Shown here: in pieces, positions 37,940 to 50,169 of the stretch
Numbering within the stretch: position 1 is the first letter of the stretch
How the letters are laid out: every line of letters begins with the position of its first letter
Origin: Mytilus galloprovincialis
Taxonomy: Eukaryota; Mollusca; Bivalvia; Mytilida; Mytilidae
NCBI RefSeq assembly: GCF_965363235.1
Contig: NC_134847.1
Location: forward strand, 61,412,439 to 61,476,438
Length of the DNA stretch: 64,000 nt
Direction of reading: 5' to 3'
The notes under the pieces: generated by a model
Database searches by the model: none
What the model was told of the DNA's origin: nothing
The model's input: only the letters and a program-made list of their open reading frames with translations
Made by a program: the position numbers and the translations under genes

Positions 37940-38560
37940 GAATTTTTCCATCAACAACGTAACAACCATTCACATGCCTGCGTTTTGACATGTTCGAGTT
38001 ATATGATGTTAGTACCAATTGAGAGTCCATGTTTCACCACATTTGATTTTAATCTTCGAATGATACATCCATCAGACCATGTTTAGCGTGTTTCAATAAC
38101 ATCAGGGTAGTACCCACATGAATCTGCGTCTTGGGTGTATGAAAACCAAAACTTGTAAATTACCATCCACGTCACATTTAAGCCCGGGTTTCTACATGTG
38201 TGATTACATCAGAATTATACAAATATGAAGGCATGCTTGAATTACATAAGAGTAGCATCCAACACTAGTCTGCATTTCTGCATATGTAAATTACATCAGA
38301 GTAACAACCATTCTCCATTCAGTGTTTCATTGTGTCTGAATTACATCAGGGTTGCATCCGAACACAATCTCTTGCTTTTGCAAGTGGAAATAGCATTCGG
38401 GTATTCGAAATACATATTGATAGCAACAATAGACCTGTACATCTTAAAGTATAATTAAATCAGGGTATCATCTATCTACTGGTTAGATTGGTTAAATTCT
38501 CGAGGTTAAATTACATGTGGGTACCAGTTGTTCACTAGATGACTATCCTGGTTAATTGAT
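37940..38560. repeat. Degenerate minisatellite, about 50-60-base units (R6)
   Basis: Loose repeats of TTTGAATTACATCAGGGTAG followed by CATCC and a short variable part. The same unit is found at 44760-46260 and as single units in the segmental duplications near 25380-25450 and 35290-35390. The copy 4 stop codon follows at 38634. Confidence 0.55.
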
Positions 38561-38633
38561 ATTTACTAAGTAAGTCCCAGGTAACATGCTATTTATGCAG
38601 TAGATGAACTATTCCGCCACTGAGGCACTGCTA

Positions 38634-41600
38634 TCAAGTCGTGTTTGAATTCTTATTTATACGGTCTTTTTCTTTGATTTGTGTTGACATCCATTTCAAA
38701 CCATCACCATATCCAATCTGTTGTACAACACTACTCATTATTAAGGTACATGGTCTTTTACTGGATTTGTCTTCTGTATTTACCTTTAAATGAAGAATTT
38801 TTACAGCGATTTACTTATCAGAATATGAATGAGACAACGTTAACTATAAGTGAATCATCTCAAATTGGTTGAAATATTTTTATCACTAATCACTCTCCTA
38901 ACATATTTGTCACAATTTTCTCGTGTTTTTTTTTTTTTTTTTTTTTTTTTGTCCGTTTGTTTTATGCTTTTGTTTTAATTTATTTTAGGACTAAAGTATC
39001 TAAATGATATTCTTTTCGGTAAATTGATAGCCTGAATTATAACGACAAATGTTCCAAATTTGTATTTTTAAACAAGCCTATACATAACTATCAAAACGGC
39101 AAGGGTTAACTTTACCTAAAATATATACATTTTTTGTCAGTTACATACTTTTCGAATTTGAAAGAGTCGAAAATGCGCGTTAAATTAGCTGACACGTTCA
39201 CTTTAAAGTGTTTGTAACAAGTTTAATAAAATTTTCACATCTATTTGTTTAACTTATAGTTATTTGTATCATAGTTGATTGTTTTATGCTTGTTTGATAT
39301 TCATTTTGTAGATCAGTATAAAAAAGAAGATGTGGTATGATTGCCAATGAGACCACTATCCACAAAAGACCAAAATGACACAGCCATTAACAACTATGGG
39401 TCACCGTACGGCCTTCAACAATGAGCAAAGCCCATACCGCATAGTCAGCTATAAAAGGCCCCGATAAGACAATGTAAAAAAATTCAAACGAGAAAACTAA
39501 CAGCCTTATTTATATAAAAAAAAAAACGAAAAACAAATATGTAACACAAAAACAAACGACAACCACTGAATTACAGGCTCCTGACTTGGGACAGGCACAT
39601 ACATAATGTGGCGGGGTTAAACATGTTGGCGGGATCCCAACCCTCCCCTAACCTGGGACAGGGGTATAGGAGTACAAAATAAGAACAAACTATAAAAATC
39701 AGTTGAAAAAGGCTTAACTCATCAGATGGACAAAAATACTAACATATTTGATATTTGTTAAAATAATAAGAAAGGAATGAATAGATAAAATGTTGAATTT
39801 ACTTTCTTGTTTTATTTATATTTGTGTGTGTGCTTGTTTGATTGAAAAGTTCCTGTTTTCTCACTTATGTTATCATTTTATCTTTGAACATGAAACTTTT
39901 AAAATATTATGAAAATAATTAAAATTGTATTGCCTTTCTTTTCGAAATACTTAAAATGTGTATGTGAGCCTATATTTTCTTTGAGACGTTTCTGCTATCA
40001 AACCAGGTTCAATCCACCATTTTCTACATACGAAAATGACTGTACAAAGTCAGGAATATGACAGTTGTTAATCATTGTTTGATGTGTTTAAGCTTTTGAT
40101 TTTGCCATTTGATTATAGACTTTCCTTTTTGAATTTTCCTAGGAGTTCATTATTTTTGTGATTTTACTTCTTTCTTTATTTGTGTCTGTTATTATGATTT
40201 GCTTGCTCAAAATATTTAATCGTGCATACAGAAAACATCGGTGCTTATATTTTCATATTAATGATAGTTATCATAACGTTTTCATAAATGCGATCATCTT
40301 CATAATTTTAATTTCCTAGTTACATGAACCTACAGTAATAGATTGACGTTGATATATTCCAAGCTCCTTGATAAGCTGTTCTTTACCATAGCAACCTGTT
40401 TTGTCTACTTTGTTACCAAGAACAAGAACCGGTACATCATACACATCTTCATCTGTTAGGAGACTCTGAATAAAATGAAAGCTTGAAATTTTACATTAGT
40501 CTTAATTTATTTCAAAAGTAATGTGTCTTCCCATGCATTGGTCCAATTTTTGTTGTTGTGATTTATCATCTCTTCAAAAGAATTGTTTGGCGTTCAAGAT
40601 CACTGAAATGAAATGTATGTCTCTTTAGTCATACTATAAATTGACAGTATCACAAGAAAAAGAAGGCAGTAATAAGGTATTGATGGGTATGGTTTGATTG
40701 AAATTAGCTGTTATAAAATATTTTATTTTTCATTGTTTGGTGACAGTCGAGTTTCTGACTTTGTTTGTAAGCACTGTGTCTAAATTCAAATATAATGAGT
40801 GTATTACCACCTTGTTGTTCCATGTGCTTGAAGAAGTATTCCGTTACTTACTTTTGATGTTTACCAAGTCACTATTAATCTGGAACTTATATTTCATGCA
40901 TATAAACTAGTATTTATTTACTTACATTTAATTCTTGTCTAGCCTCTGGTAGTGAGTGTGAGTTTGACGCATCAACAACGAACACTATACCTTCAACTGC
41001 TGTTATGTATCTTCTCCAGAAACGTAGTGCTGTAATAAGTCTTAGATCATAACAATTGATTGTTCTTCGATAGGTAGAATTTTCATTGAATTGTTCGAAA
41101 CATTTAAGCATCAAATTTTTGATTCAACGACATGAAAATGATTTGCGATTCCTCGAGTGACTGAAATGTATATTTCATAACCGTAAAAATTAATTGCGGT
41201 TTTGTCATTCTGTTTTCCTATGCTTTTTCTTTTATAGCGGATTTTTTTTTTTTTTTTTTTTGTGAACCGAGCTGGAGTCCGTTCACATTGTGAGACATAG
41301 ATTACGAATATCCAGTATTTCATTAGGGTAATAATATGTTTAAAAAAAAGGTTTATAACATCTATTTGATAATCAACTTGAAATATAAAACAGAAAACAA
41401 AACCCAATTAATGGCATTAAAAAAGGCTGATGTTTACACCACAGCTACAAAATTACAAAATAAAATAACATAACTTTTATGGTTTAACATGCAGTTTGTT
41501 CTACTTGGCTGGAAAATCACATCACAGATGACCACCCAATTTTTGTTCTCGATTTTGTCATCACCGAGTGTGTACTTCCCTATTGAGCACAATATCTGAT

Positions 41601-44005
41601 TTCTATTCCGAGGCAAGTGAAACCAACCTCAGTTATTGTTGTTTATTGTTTTTAATTTTTGTGCTCAGTTTTTACTTTTTTAAGTAGTGTTTTGTAAAAA
41701 AAGTTCATTCGATCTCGACATATTAGTTCTTTTTTAGTATAGCCTTGTAATCATTCGTCTCTTAACCGCATGTGTGGTCACGTTGTAATGGTCTCGCTTC
41801 GAGAGCCTTAACTCGATGGTTCAAATTCCGGCCGGATCAGTCCAAAGATTTGAAACATTTGCTGTTGATCCGTCTATTTTCTCTCTTTTTAAGATTTTTA
41901 ATTTTCATTTGTATATTTTATTTGACAGATTTTTGCTACGCAATGATAATTACCTAATATGTGACCTCCTATATCATACCCTGTGAATGTCACGTTATCA
42001 ATGGTAAACTCTTCATACCCTACAAAAATAAATTTAATTAATAAAATACAAGTTTGATCTGACTCTTGTGTTATTTGTTGCTGTATGTCTGTTGTCCAAT
42101 GATATGGGTATTGGTGCTGATGAAGTATGTTGTACTGTCAAATACTTTTTTATTCATATTATCCTTTTTATGTTATAAATAATAAGTATATTCATCATGT
42201 AGAGCCAATTTCCAACTGGAGAACCCTAATCTAAAACAAAACACACAGTCTTTCTAATCACAATTAACTTCTTTACACTGTTGAACATGTGTTCCTCTTC
42301 ATTTCAGTTAAAGTCCGTTGCGATCCTTTTTGATGACAGTTCCTGAATGTATTTTGAGTCATACAAACGTCACCATGAACATTAAATCATAAAAAAACTT
42401 AATGAAAATAAAAAACAATCGGTCCGTGGATTACAGATTGAAATCCATTTTATCAATGTGTATGTCTGTTTTATAACATTACAATCACTGATACAGATTA
42501 ATAGAGAAAGCGGCAAACTTCTTATATATGTACAACTTACAGGGATAATTTGTTGGTGAATGTTGAACTAGACGACCATACTTAAGCCGACTCAGGAGAG
42601 TAGATTTTCCTGAGTCGTGTAGTCCGAGGATAAGCAAGTTGCATTTCCTGTTGATAAAACCTGCAATGGTAAACGCAAATAGTTGTGATTGTGAATAATA
42701 AAGTGTAAGGCGATGCATCATTAATTGTTTCATGGTTGAATTATTATAGTTTGCTGGGTTTGCCAGATCATTTATTTTCCGAGTTCCAATACCTTGCAAA
42801 AATGGCGGTGAACAATGTGCACTTTATATCTTATCAAACAAAATAAAAGAAGAATGCGTCCATATTGGACAAATATTGTTAATATGCAAGAGTTGATATG
42901 TATATTACTAGTAGGTAATTTTACATTTAAAAATGGACATACCATAAGAACGATGAAATTGATGCAACTCAAGTTCGAACTTGATGGTGAAAATTAGCAC
43001 ATTAACTTAATGCACAGAGAAGTAAGAGTGTGGAAAGGGTAAACTAGCGATTTTTTTCCATTTACAAAGGGACAAAAATCGAGGACAGGGAGAGTGACGC
43101 CATACAAATCGAACTTGACTTGTGTTTTGTGGTAATGAGCATTATGTCCCAGTTTTATGTATTATGTCGGTATTGTGTATAAAAGAGGGACGAAAGATAC
43201 CAAAGGGACAGTCAAACTCATAAATCTAAAACAAACTGACAACGCCATGGCTAAAAATGAAAAAGACAAACAAACAACAGCACACACTACACAACATAGA
43301 AAACTAAAGAATAAACAACACGAACTCCACCAAAAAACTAGGGGTGATCTCAGGTGCTCCGGAAGGGTAATCAGATCCTGCTCCACATGCGGCACCCGTC
43401 GTGTTGCTTATGCGATAACAAATCCGGTAAATAGTCTTATTCGTTAGGTCACATTCATGAAAGGGAAGGGAATTGTAGTTTCGACTTAAGGAACATATCC
43501 GATATCATTTGTGAAACGGTTATTCCATAACGGTCAACCAACTCGTGATGGCGTCCGTAAAATTTACGAAGGGATGATTTCAACTTCACCATTTGGAACT
43601 CTTGGTTTAATAGCTTCCTTGTGAGCAGCAACCCTCTATCAAGAAAATCATGATAGGAAATACAAGCACGGGAATATCGTATCAATTGGGAGATATATAC
43701 CCCGTATGCAGGTGCTGCTGGAATGTTGCTACTTAGAAATGGAAAGTTCACAATTGGAAAGCTGAAATCATCTCTTTTGTATAAGCTTCATAAAAAGTTG
43801 GTTACGGAAAATTGAAGTTAGGGAACGGAAACCAATTTCCTCACGTATGGTTGAACAAACGGAGCAGTGTAAACCATAATACAATAATAATATAAAATCA
43901 AAACAAAAACTAATAATGAAAGGCCATAATATAATTAAGAAAAATTCCAAATTAATACATACCAAAATACTGCAGTATACGTGTAACCCAATCAGACAAA
44001 ATCAT
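38634..44005 (-). CDS. SAR1-like small GTPase, copy 4 (type II), six exons
   Basis: Predicted exons, 5' to 3', are 44005-43963, 42660-42541, 42019-41954, 41029-40926, 40465-40334 and 38783-38634, giving 615 coding bases (204 residues), all introns GT-AG. The start is MILSDWVTRILQYFG. The P-loop is GLHDSGKS (27-34), so the DNA of the canonical GLDNAGKT becomes HDS. Switch II is DIGGH (70-74), NKVD is at 129-132, and the protein ends GLKWMSTQIKEKDRINKNSNTT, a few residues longer than the others. It is about two-thirds identical to copy 2 by eye. The N-terminal helix has lost two aromatic residues that help SAR1 enter membranes, so membrane binding could be weaker. It keeps all GTPase motifs and looks functional. 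Intron 3 carries the SINE-like repeat shared with copy 2. Confidence 0.9.
39317..39745 (+). repeat. Dispersed repeat family R1, long copy (second subtype)
   Basis: From AAGAAGATGTGGTATGATTG through CGTACGGCCTTCAACAATGA and CCTGACTTGGGACAGGCACA to about CAGTTGAAAAAGGC. It is the most complete copy of this subtype, and lies in intron 5 of copy 4. Confidence 0.75.
39995..40180 (+). repeat. Dispersed repeat family R4
   Basis: AACCAGGTTCAATCCACCAT through TTTGATTTTGCCATTTGATT. A second copy lies at about 48465-48620. Confidence 0.6.
41495..41845 (+). repeat. tRNA-derived SINE-like repeat in intron 3 of copy 4
   Basis: The tRNA-like head is about 41773-41840, with a B-box-like GGTTCAAATTCC. It is the partner of 18650-19045 in copy 2. 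The head is better preserved here, but the acceptor and D stems do not pair well enough for a tRNA gene. Confidence 0.55.
43180..43751 (-). mobile_element. Retroelement reverse-transcriptase fragment with 3' tail (R2)
   Basis: The frame 43751-43455 reads NFPFLSSNIPAAPAYGVYIS followed by an SLRKFYGRHHELVDRYG stretch, the same protein family as at 35540-36130. The noncoding tail follows to about 43180. It is a 5'-truncated fragment in intron 1 of copy 4, treated as a fossil of uncertain retroelement class. Confidence 0.6.
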
Positions 44006-44039
44006 AATGATGTTCGAATACAAACTACATTACTGCTTA

Positions 44040-44650
44040 CCTTTGTTGTGTATTTTTAGTCTATTTTTAAGCATGACATGTAACATTTAAATATAGCATA
44101 AATTGATATCGATCTATTAATTGTCAATATCTATAATTCAATATAACAAATATTTACCTTTATACAATAGGTTGCGTTACTTTACTGTCTAAGTATTAGA
44201 AATATTACATGGAAGATATGAAAAAAGAGTTATTAAGTTTGTTATATAGTCTATTCAAAATTTGAAATAGTCCACAATTAATTATCTATATTAATAATTT
44301 ATAGTATTAAACTGTCTAAGCATATGTATATTTAAAAACTTTTTCAGAATTTGAAAATAAGGTATCAGATAAAATTGACCCGTTCACGATCATGTGAATG
44401 TGAAACGAGCTCGAAACAGTATGATTTATAAATCAACAAAGATTTTTGAGTGATAAAGAGATTACATTTATAGTTTATGAGTTGTTGTTTGAGACAACGT
44501 GGCCTTTTGCACAATCAAAAAACAGTACAGCAAACCAAATCATGAGTTTTAAACGAGGATTTTTTTTCTGTTGATACTGTAAAATAAGATAACGTAGTCA
44601 CAATAAATGGTCGGTATAAGGTTACTCTTATTTAATTATATAATGTAAAA
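44040..44650. repeat. Upstream flank of copy 4, related to the upstream duplication
   Basis: Diverged match to 24390-25170, including CTATTTTTAAGCATGACATG and ATAAGGTTACTCTTATT. This supports a shared origin of the type II gene flanks. Confidence 0.6.
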
Positions 44651-44759
44651 CTGAGATGTAAAACCACCGGTATAATCTATATAAAAAAACGAGAAACGAG
44701 AAACACTTTGATTGTTAGACTCCTTCCAATATCTTTAGCAATTTTAAATTTTTTGATTC

Positions 44760-46260
44760 AACCATCCCTTGATACGACTTGCCAGGTATCAATCTACTAC
44801 ACCCTGTTTCGACATGTTTGGTTTAAATCAAGGGGACGAAACTTGAACTAGCTCTTTCTTTCTAATGTTTGAATAAAATCAGATAGGCTTCCATAAAATA
44901 GCACTTACATTATAATGAATGAGTTATTTCAACGTAGCATCCATACCATTAGCTGTATTTATGCTTGTGTTGATAGTTTCCATACACTAGCCCATGTTTC
45001 GTCATGTTTTAACTAGACCAGGATACTCTAGTAGGTTCATACAACTTCTTGTTAAGGTTCATTAACAACTTGATTGCATCCATTTAGTAGTCCGTGTTTT
45101 GGTATGTTTAAAAAAATCAGGTGAGTATCCATGTCAAACCCTCTAAGTCAGTTGAGTTAAACAACAATAGAGATACATACATAAACTAGTGCGTGCGTCG
45201 CCATCTTTAAAGTCCCAAATAGCATATAACATCAAGTTCTTCCTTCGTCATGTTTCAATTACACCAAGATAGTTTCTAAACCTGCATGTTTTGATAATAA
45301 CCGGATGGCATACACACAGTATTCCGTGCATTGGTATACTTTAATTACGCCAGAGTAGTTTCATACACCTGCTTGGGCATGTTTGGATAATAACCGGGTG
45401 GCATCAACACAGTAGTCCGGACTTTGGTGTGTTAGAATTACATCAATCTATCGTTTATACACTACCTTCTGCATTATGTTAGGAATACATTCGGGTTGTA
45501 TTCATACACAAAATTAATGTTTGCCTCGTCATGTTTAAAATCTATAAGAATAGTATTCAACAATTTACCTTGCCTTGGCATCTATGAATAATATCAGTTT
45601 GGCATCTTTACACTATCATTTGCTTAGAATATTTGAATCGCCTCAGGATTAAATATTTACAATAGCTTCTCCATTGGCATGAAGAATTGGGTGAATGTTT
45701 CATTTGTACAAAAGTCAATTTTTCTACATGTTAAAAGGGTAGCATTCATCCACCAGTACTTGTTTTTCATATTTCAATTACATTACATAAGGCAGAACTC
45801 ATATATTAGCCCTACATTAGCCCAGGTACGACATGTTTGAATTACTTTATGGTAGCATCCATCCACCACCCTGTGTTTAGGCATGTTGCAGATACTTCAG
45901 GGTAGTATTCATACATGTACCCTCTTTTTGACATGTTTGATTTACATCAAAGTATCATCCATACACTAATCGACATCTAAAAACACTACTTTTGCATCAA
46001 TCAACTATACCGTAACGTCTGATTTAAACGCAGGTCTTTAGTTTGGTATGCTTGAATACAACTGGTTAGTATTCATCCAACAGTCAATGCTGCAGCTTTT
46101 ATTATATCATAGTAGCCTCCTTTCACTAGTCAGTAGTTCGGCATATTTGAATAACATCAGGAAAGATTTCATACATCAGGCCTTGTTCTTGCTTTTCCGA
46201 ATTACACAAAAGTAGATTCCATACACTATCTCTTGATTTGAATATTGTGAAAATAATTGT
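44760..46260. repeat. Degenerate minisatellite, about 1.5 kb (R6)
   Basis: Some 25-30 loose units in which CATGTTTGAATTACATCAGG and CATCCATACACTAG recur at about 50-60-base spacing with many changes and indels. No long open frame is present. It lies upstream of copy 4. Confidence 0.6.
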
Positions 46261-46564
46261 ATACAGTTCGAGATTACATGATAGTTATGATAAGTTTGCA
46301 TGTTGTGTAGACTATTTTATTCTTTGTTTTTGCGTTTCTCTGGTATGCATGTTCTTACAGATACAATACAGAAAAAAATTACAGTTGTTTCTCATTTGTT
46401 TCGTTGGTTGACAACATTTGATTTTTTTTAGTTTAATAATTTGTACTTTTTGAATTTGCCTTGTACTTACTTTGTTTTAAATACATCAGTTTCACGAACT
46501 GTTTTGGGAAGATATTTAATATAAAAATATATTATGTTTGTTGACACACTGGTTCAAAGGAATG

Positions 46565-46790
46565 ATCTGTATCTTTATGTTTATCCCATAAAGACATAAA
46601 CTTGGAATGCTACCAGAGGCGCGTTTCGTCTTCAAAAAGACTCATCAGTGACACTCGAATAAAAAAAGTTAAAAATGCCAAAGCACGAAGTTGAAGAGCA
46701 TTGAGAACCAAACTTCCTAAAAGTTTTTCCAAATACAGCTAAGGTAACTTGTTCCGGAGGAAGAAAATGAGTATAAATACACATGAATAG
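46565..46790 (-). repeat. Hammerhead-bearing repeat
   Basis: The ribozyme-like part is 46654-46610 on the minus strand: CTGATGA, a 4-base stem II, GAAAC, then a cleavage triplet changed to CTC. Stem I pairs over about five bases. Activity is possible but doubtful. Confidence 0.65.
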
Positions 46791-46994
46791 CGGCGATATT
46801 AAATTCTGAGGAAGATTCAAAGTGAAATGAGGGGTAGTGTAAAAATTAAGTACAAGTTAAATATCTTAAAATTTCGGGGCAAATTAATGTTGAAAATATG
46901 CCACACAGCTCTATGCTTTGGGTCTTTTAAAAATTAGTAGTGTATATCATTTGTTCTCTTGAGGATATAATTTTTATGAAACTGCATAGTAAAA

Positions 46995-47285
46995 ATTGCA
47001 CAAGTTTAGCCATTAAATAAAGGCAACAGTAGTATACCGCTGTTCAAAATTCATAAATCGATAGAGAAAAAAAAACAAATCCGGGTTACAAACTAAAACT
47101 GAGGGAAACGTATCAAATATAAGAGAACAACGACACAACAGAGACACAACACCGAAATGTAACACACACAGAAACGAACTATGATGTAACAATGGCCATT
47201 TTCCTGACTTGGTACAGGGCATTTTATGAAAAAATGGTGGGTTGGACCTGGTTTTGTGGCATGACAAACAAACCTCACGCTTTAA
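46995..47285 (-). repeat. Dispersed repeat family R3
   Basis: GGCAACAGTAGTATACCGCT to GGTTTTGTGGCATGACAAAC. It explains the overlapping frames at 47013-47278. Confidence 0.65.
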
Positions 47286-48289
47286 TGGCAGTGTTAATTA
47301 TAATTATTAAAGGAGTTCCTATGATAAATTTAATTTTCTGTATTTACAGAAGTGCAACATATAACATCAAAGAAATATCCTGGTATCTTTATTAAGTTTT
47401 TAAATGTTCATTATTTGGATTAAATCAACTTGCTTTTTATATTTTTAACTGTGTTCTGAAATGCCAAAATTAGCTCACAAATAATTTTGGATCACTTTTG
47501 GTTCTTTTGTACTGTTTTTTTTTTTTTTTTTATCTTAAAATGTTAACAGTGGTCAACAAAACAAACAACATCCATATTTTGGTCAATTTCTACGTCGAGT
47601 TACTTCCCTTCCAACGTGTTTTTTTTCAATTTTACACAAGGAAAATATTTGGGGCTATTGCTTTAAAAGTAGTGTTGCATAATTTGACGATTAAAATGTG
47701 ACAATCGATATCATACTAAAATTTAAGAGATGATTAAAGTATATGGCTGATGTTTCAAACCTGAAGCTTTTAAGGTAAATCATTGGATTGCTTGAGACCC
47801 ATTTTATGAAAATTTACAACGAAGACAAATAAATAATTTTAAAAACAATATGTAGATTCAATAAAGTTAATCACTGTTTATTACAGCCGGAGGTTATGAC
47901 TGTTATATTTTAATGGTATAAGATATGGTCTGAAAATTTGCCTTGCAGAGGACTACTAACGGACCCTCAAACAGACAGATGTTGCGAAGTGTTTTAACGG
48001 TCAGCGTGCATGGTTTCCATCGTGATGCATCAACATCCCCTATTGACCGGACGTTGCCATATAATTATAAATCCCATGCAATTTGGGTTGTAATACTGGA
48101 GGTCCAGTCAACCCTTGGTCACTATTCAAAGTGTAGTTATAAACTTTGATAACTTTATTATAGCAGGACAAATAAAGTTTTATCAAAATTGTAAAGAACT
48201 AAAGTAAAAACAAACGCACAATGATGTGTTTAGATGAAAATGACGAAAATGCTCGGAACAACAATAAACCATCTAATGTGATTTTACGT

Positions 48290-48620
48290 GTATTTCCCGT
48301 GTTTTGGTTTGTAACCCGGATTTTCTTTCTTTAAACTCTAAATCGTTTTATGACTTTTGAACACCGGTATAATACTGTTGCCTTTATTGTTTGCTGTGTT
48401 ATGCCCCGTCACGAATCGTTGTCAATATAATGGAATTTGATGCGACTGTCATACGGGTGAGAAGTTTGGCAAGGTTCAATCCATCATTTTCTACATAAGA
48501 AAATACCTGTACCAAAGCAGGAATATGAAGTTGGTATCCATTCGTTTGATGTGTTGGGGCTTTTGATTTTGCCATTTGATTAAGGACTTTCCTGTTTTAA
48601 TTTTCCTCGGAGTTTAGTTT
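48290..48620 (+). repeat. Repeat families R3 (partial) and R4
   Basis: An R3 piece ends near 48390 (CTGTTGCCTTTATTG). R4 runs about 48465-48620 and matches 39995-40180. Confidence 0.55.
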
Positions 48621-48801
48621 GTTTGCTATGCTATGGCCTGTCTACGAAAGAATGGTCATTTGAAGTTCCGGTCTGTGTGTCCTCCGTCATCTCTCTGTAA
48701 GGCTGCTGTGTTTCACGTCGAAGATTTTTTTTAAAAAATCGGTCACTCACCAGAAAGATGTGATTATATCAACTTGAATTGAAACACATTGTATATATTA
48801 A

Positions 48802-49000
48802 AATAAAGAGATGCAGTATGATTGCCAATGAGACAAGTATCACCAATACCGTATAGTTAGCTATGAAAGGTCCCTGACATGACAAAATGTGTCACTATTC
48901 AAACGAAAAAAAAAAATAACTCACAAGCATGAACCAACGAAACCTTGGGACAGGCACATCATGAACGTTTCGGGGTTAAACATGTCTGTTAGCGCTTAAA
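48802..49000 (+). repeat. Dispersed repeat family R1 (second subtype)
   Basis: AGTATGATTGCCAATGAGAC with downstream CTTGGGACAGGCACATCATG, missing an internal part. Confidence 0.65.
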
Positions 49001-49729
49001 CCATATGTTTATTATAATGTGAATGTTATATAAAATATATGCTAAAGTAGAGTTTTTACCAAAATATCCCAATTCATTATTTAACAAGAAAATGCAATTA
49101 TGAGAAACCAAGATATCTCTTTTTAAAGATTTTTTTAAAGGTAGTATCAAATAAACATGTGGTCACGTCAACTTGAACTTGAAACGTAGTACGCATGTAC
49201 ATTATAATGTTATAATGTTAACTTTTTGTTAGATGTATGTCAAATTAGGGGTTTGACCTACCTATTTTTAGTGGTTCACAGAATATATTAATGCGAAAAT
49301 ATATGTTAATTGAGAAATGCGAGCGGGACATGGTGTCCTATGGTCTCATATTCTTGAATATCTCTATTGAATTCGAAAATCAAATACACTATATAGATGT
49401 TGACATACATATATTTCTTTTGACTTCGTTTTTGTCTCTATTTAATGAAACGATGCTAAAAAAAAAAGCTCCATATGATATTAATTTGTCGTCAACATGC
49501 ATTTAATTAAGATTCACAGCCAACCCGTATGACTTTTTTGCTACAAAAGTGTTTATTTCATGGTATGGGAACGTATCTTGCAAATTTTTGCAATACTAGA
49601 TATAAAAATGGCCAGGTTACACACTTTGAAAAACAACACCGTGTAAATAAATCAAATTAAAACACAGCTTCAAATAAATCTATAATAATTTCGATTAAAC
49701 TTGTGTTTCAAATAAACTCATCATAGATA

Positions 49730-49940
49730 CCAGGACATAATTTAGTATAAACGCCAGACGCGCGTTTCGTCTACAAAAGACTCATCAGTGACGCTCGAAT
49801 CCAAAAAAGTTAAAAAGGCCAAATAAAGTACAAAGTTGAAGAGCACTGAGGACCAAAATTCCGAAAAGTTTAGCCAAATACAGCTACGGTAATCTATGCC
49901 TGAGGTAGAAAAGCCTTAGTTTTTCAAAAAATTCTAAAGT
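49730..49940 (-). repeat. Hammerhead-bearing repeat with an intact ribozyme core
   Basis: The repeat carries a complete type I hammerhead motif (49794-49751, minus). Further 3' lies the family's CTTCAACTTTGTACTTTATT segment on the same strand. See the separate ribozyme entry. Confidence 0.75.
49751..49794 (-). ncRNA. Type I hammerhead ribozyme motif, intact core
   Basis: On the minus strand stem I is GCGTCA pairing with TGGCGT (six pairs, two of them G-U). Core box one is CTGATGA, stem II is GTCT/AGAC with a five-base loop, core box two is GAAA, and stem III is the palindrome CGCGCG, so it is short in one molecule and six pairs in a dimer. Cleavage would follow GTC. All invariant core bases are present. 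Such short-stem-III type I hammerheads are known from small retrotransposons and Penelope-like elements in animals. Confidence 0.75.
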
Positions 49941-50169
49941 TTGTAAACAGTAAATTTATAAATATAACCATATCAATGGGGCGTTTATACCTTGAAATAT
50001 AATTGGTTTCTGCCTATTTAAAGAGGACTGAAGTTGTCTTTTGGTTATCTGTAGCGTCGAGTTGCTGTCTAAATTGATGTAAGTAACTATAGGTCACTAA
50101 ACGACCTTGAACATCACATTTACATGGCCAGAGCCTATTTCGTAAAGTCTGCTTTATACAAGGCCTGAT

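Noticed and set aside
43157-43447. 96-residue plus-strand frame
   Set aside because: It lies in the noncoding tail of a retroelement fragment (family R2) that recurs at 12061-12345 and 36120-36350.
47013-47278. Overlapping minus-strand frames as genes
   Set aside because: The same translated phrases recur at 13004-13348 and 30360-30593 because all are copies of dispersed repeat family R3.
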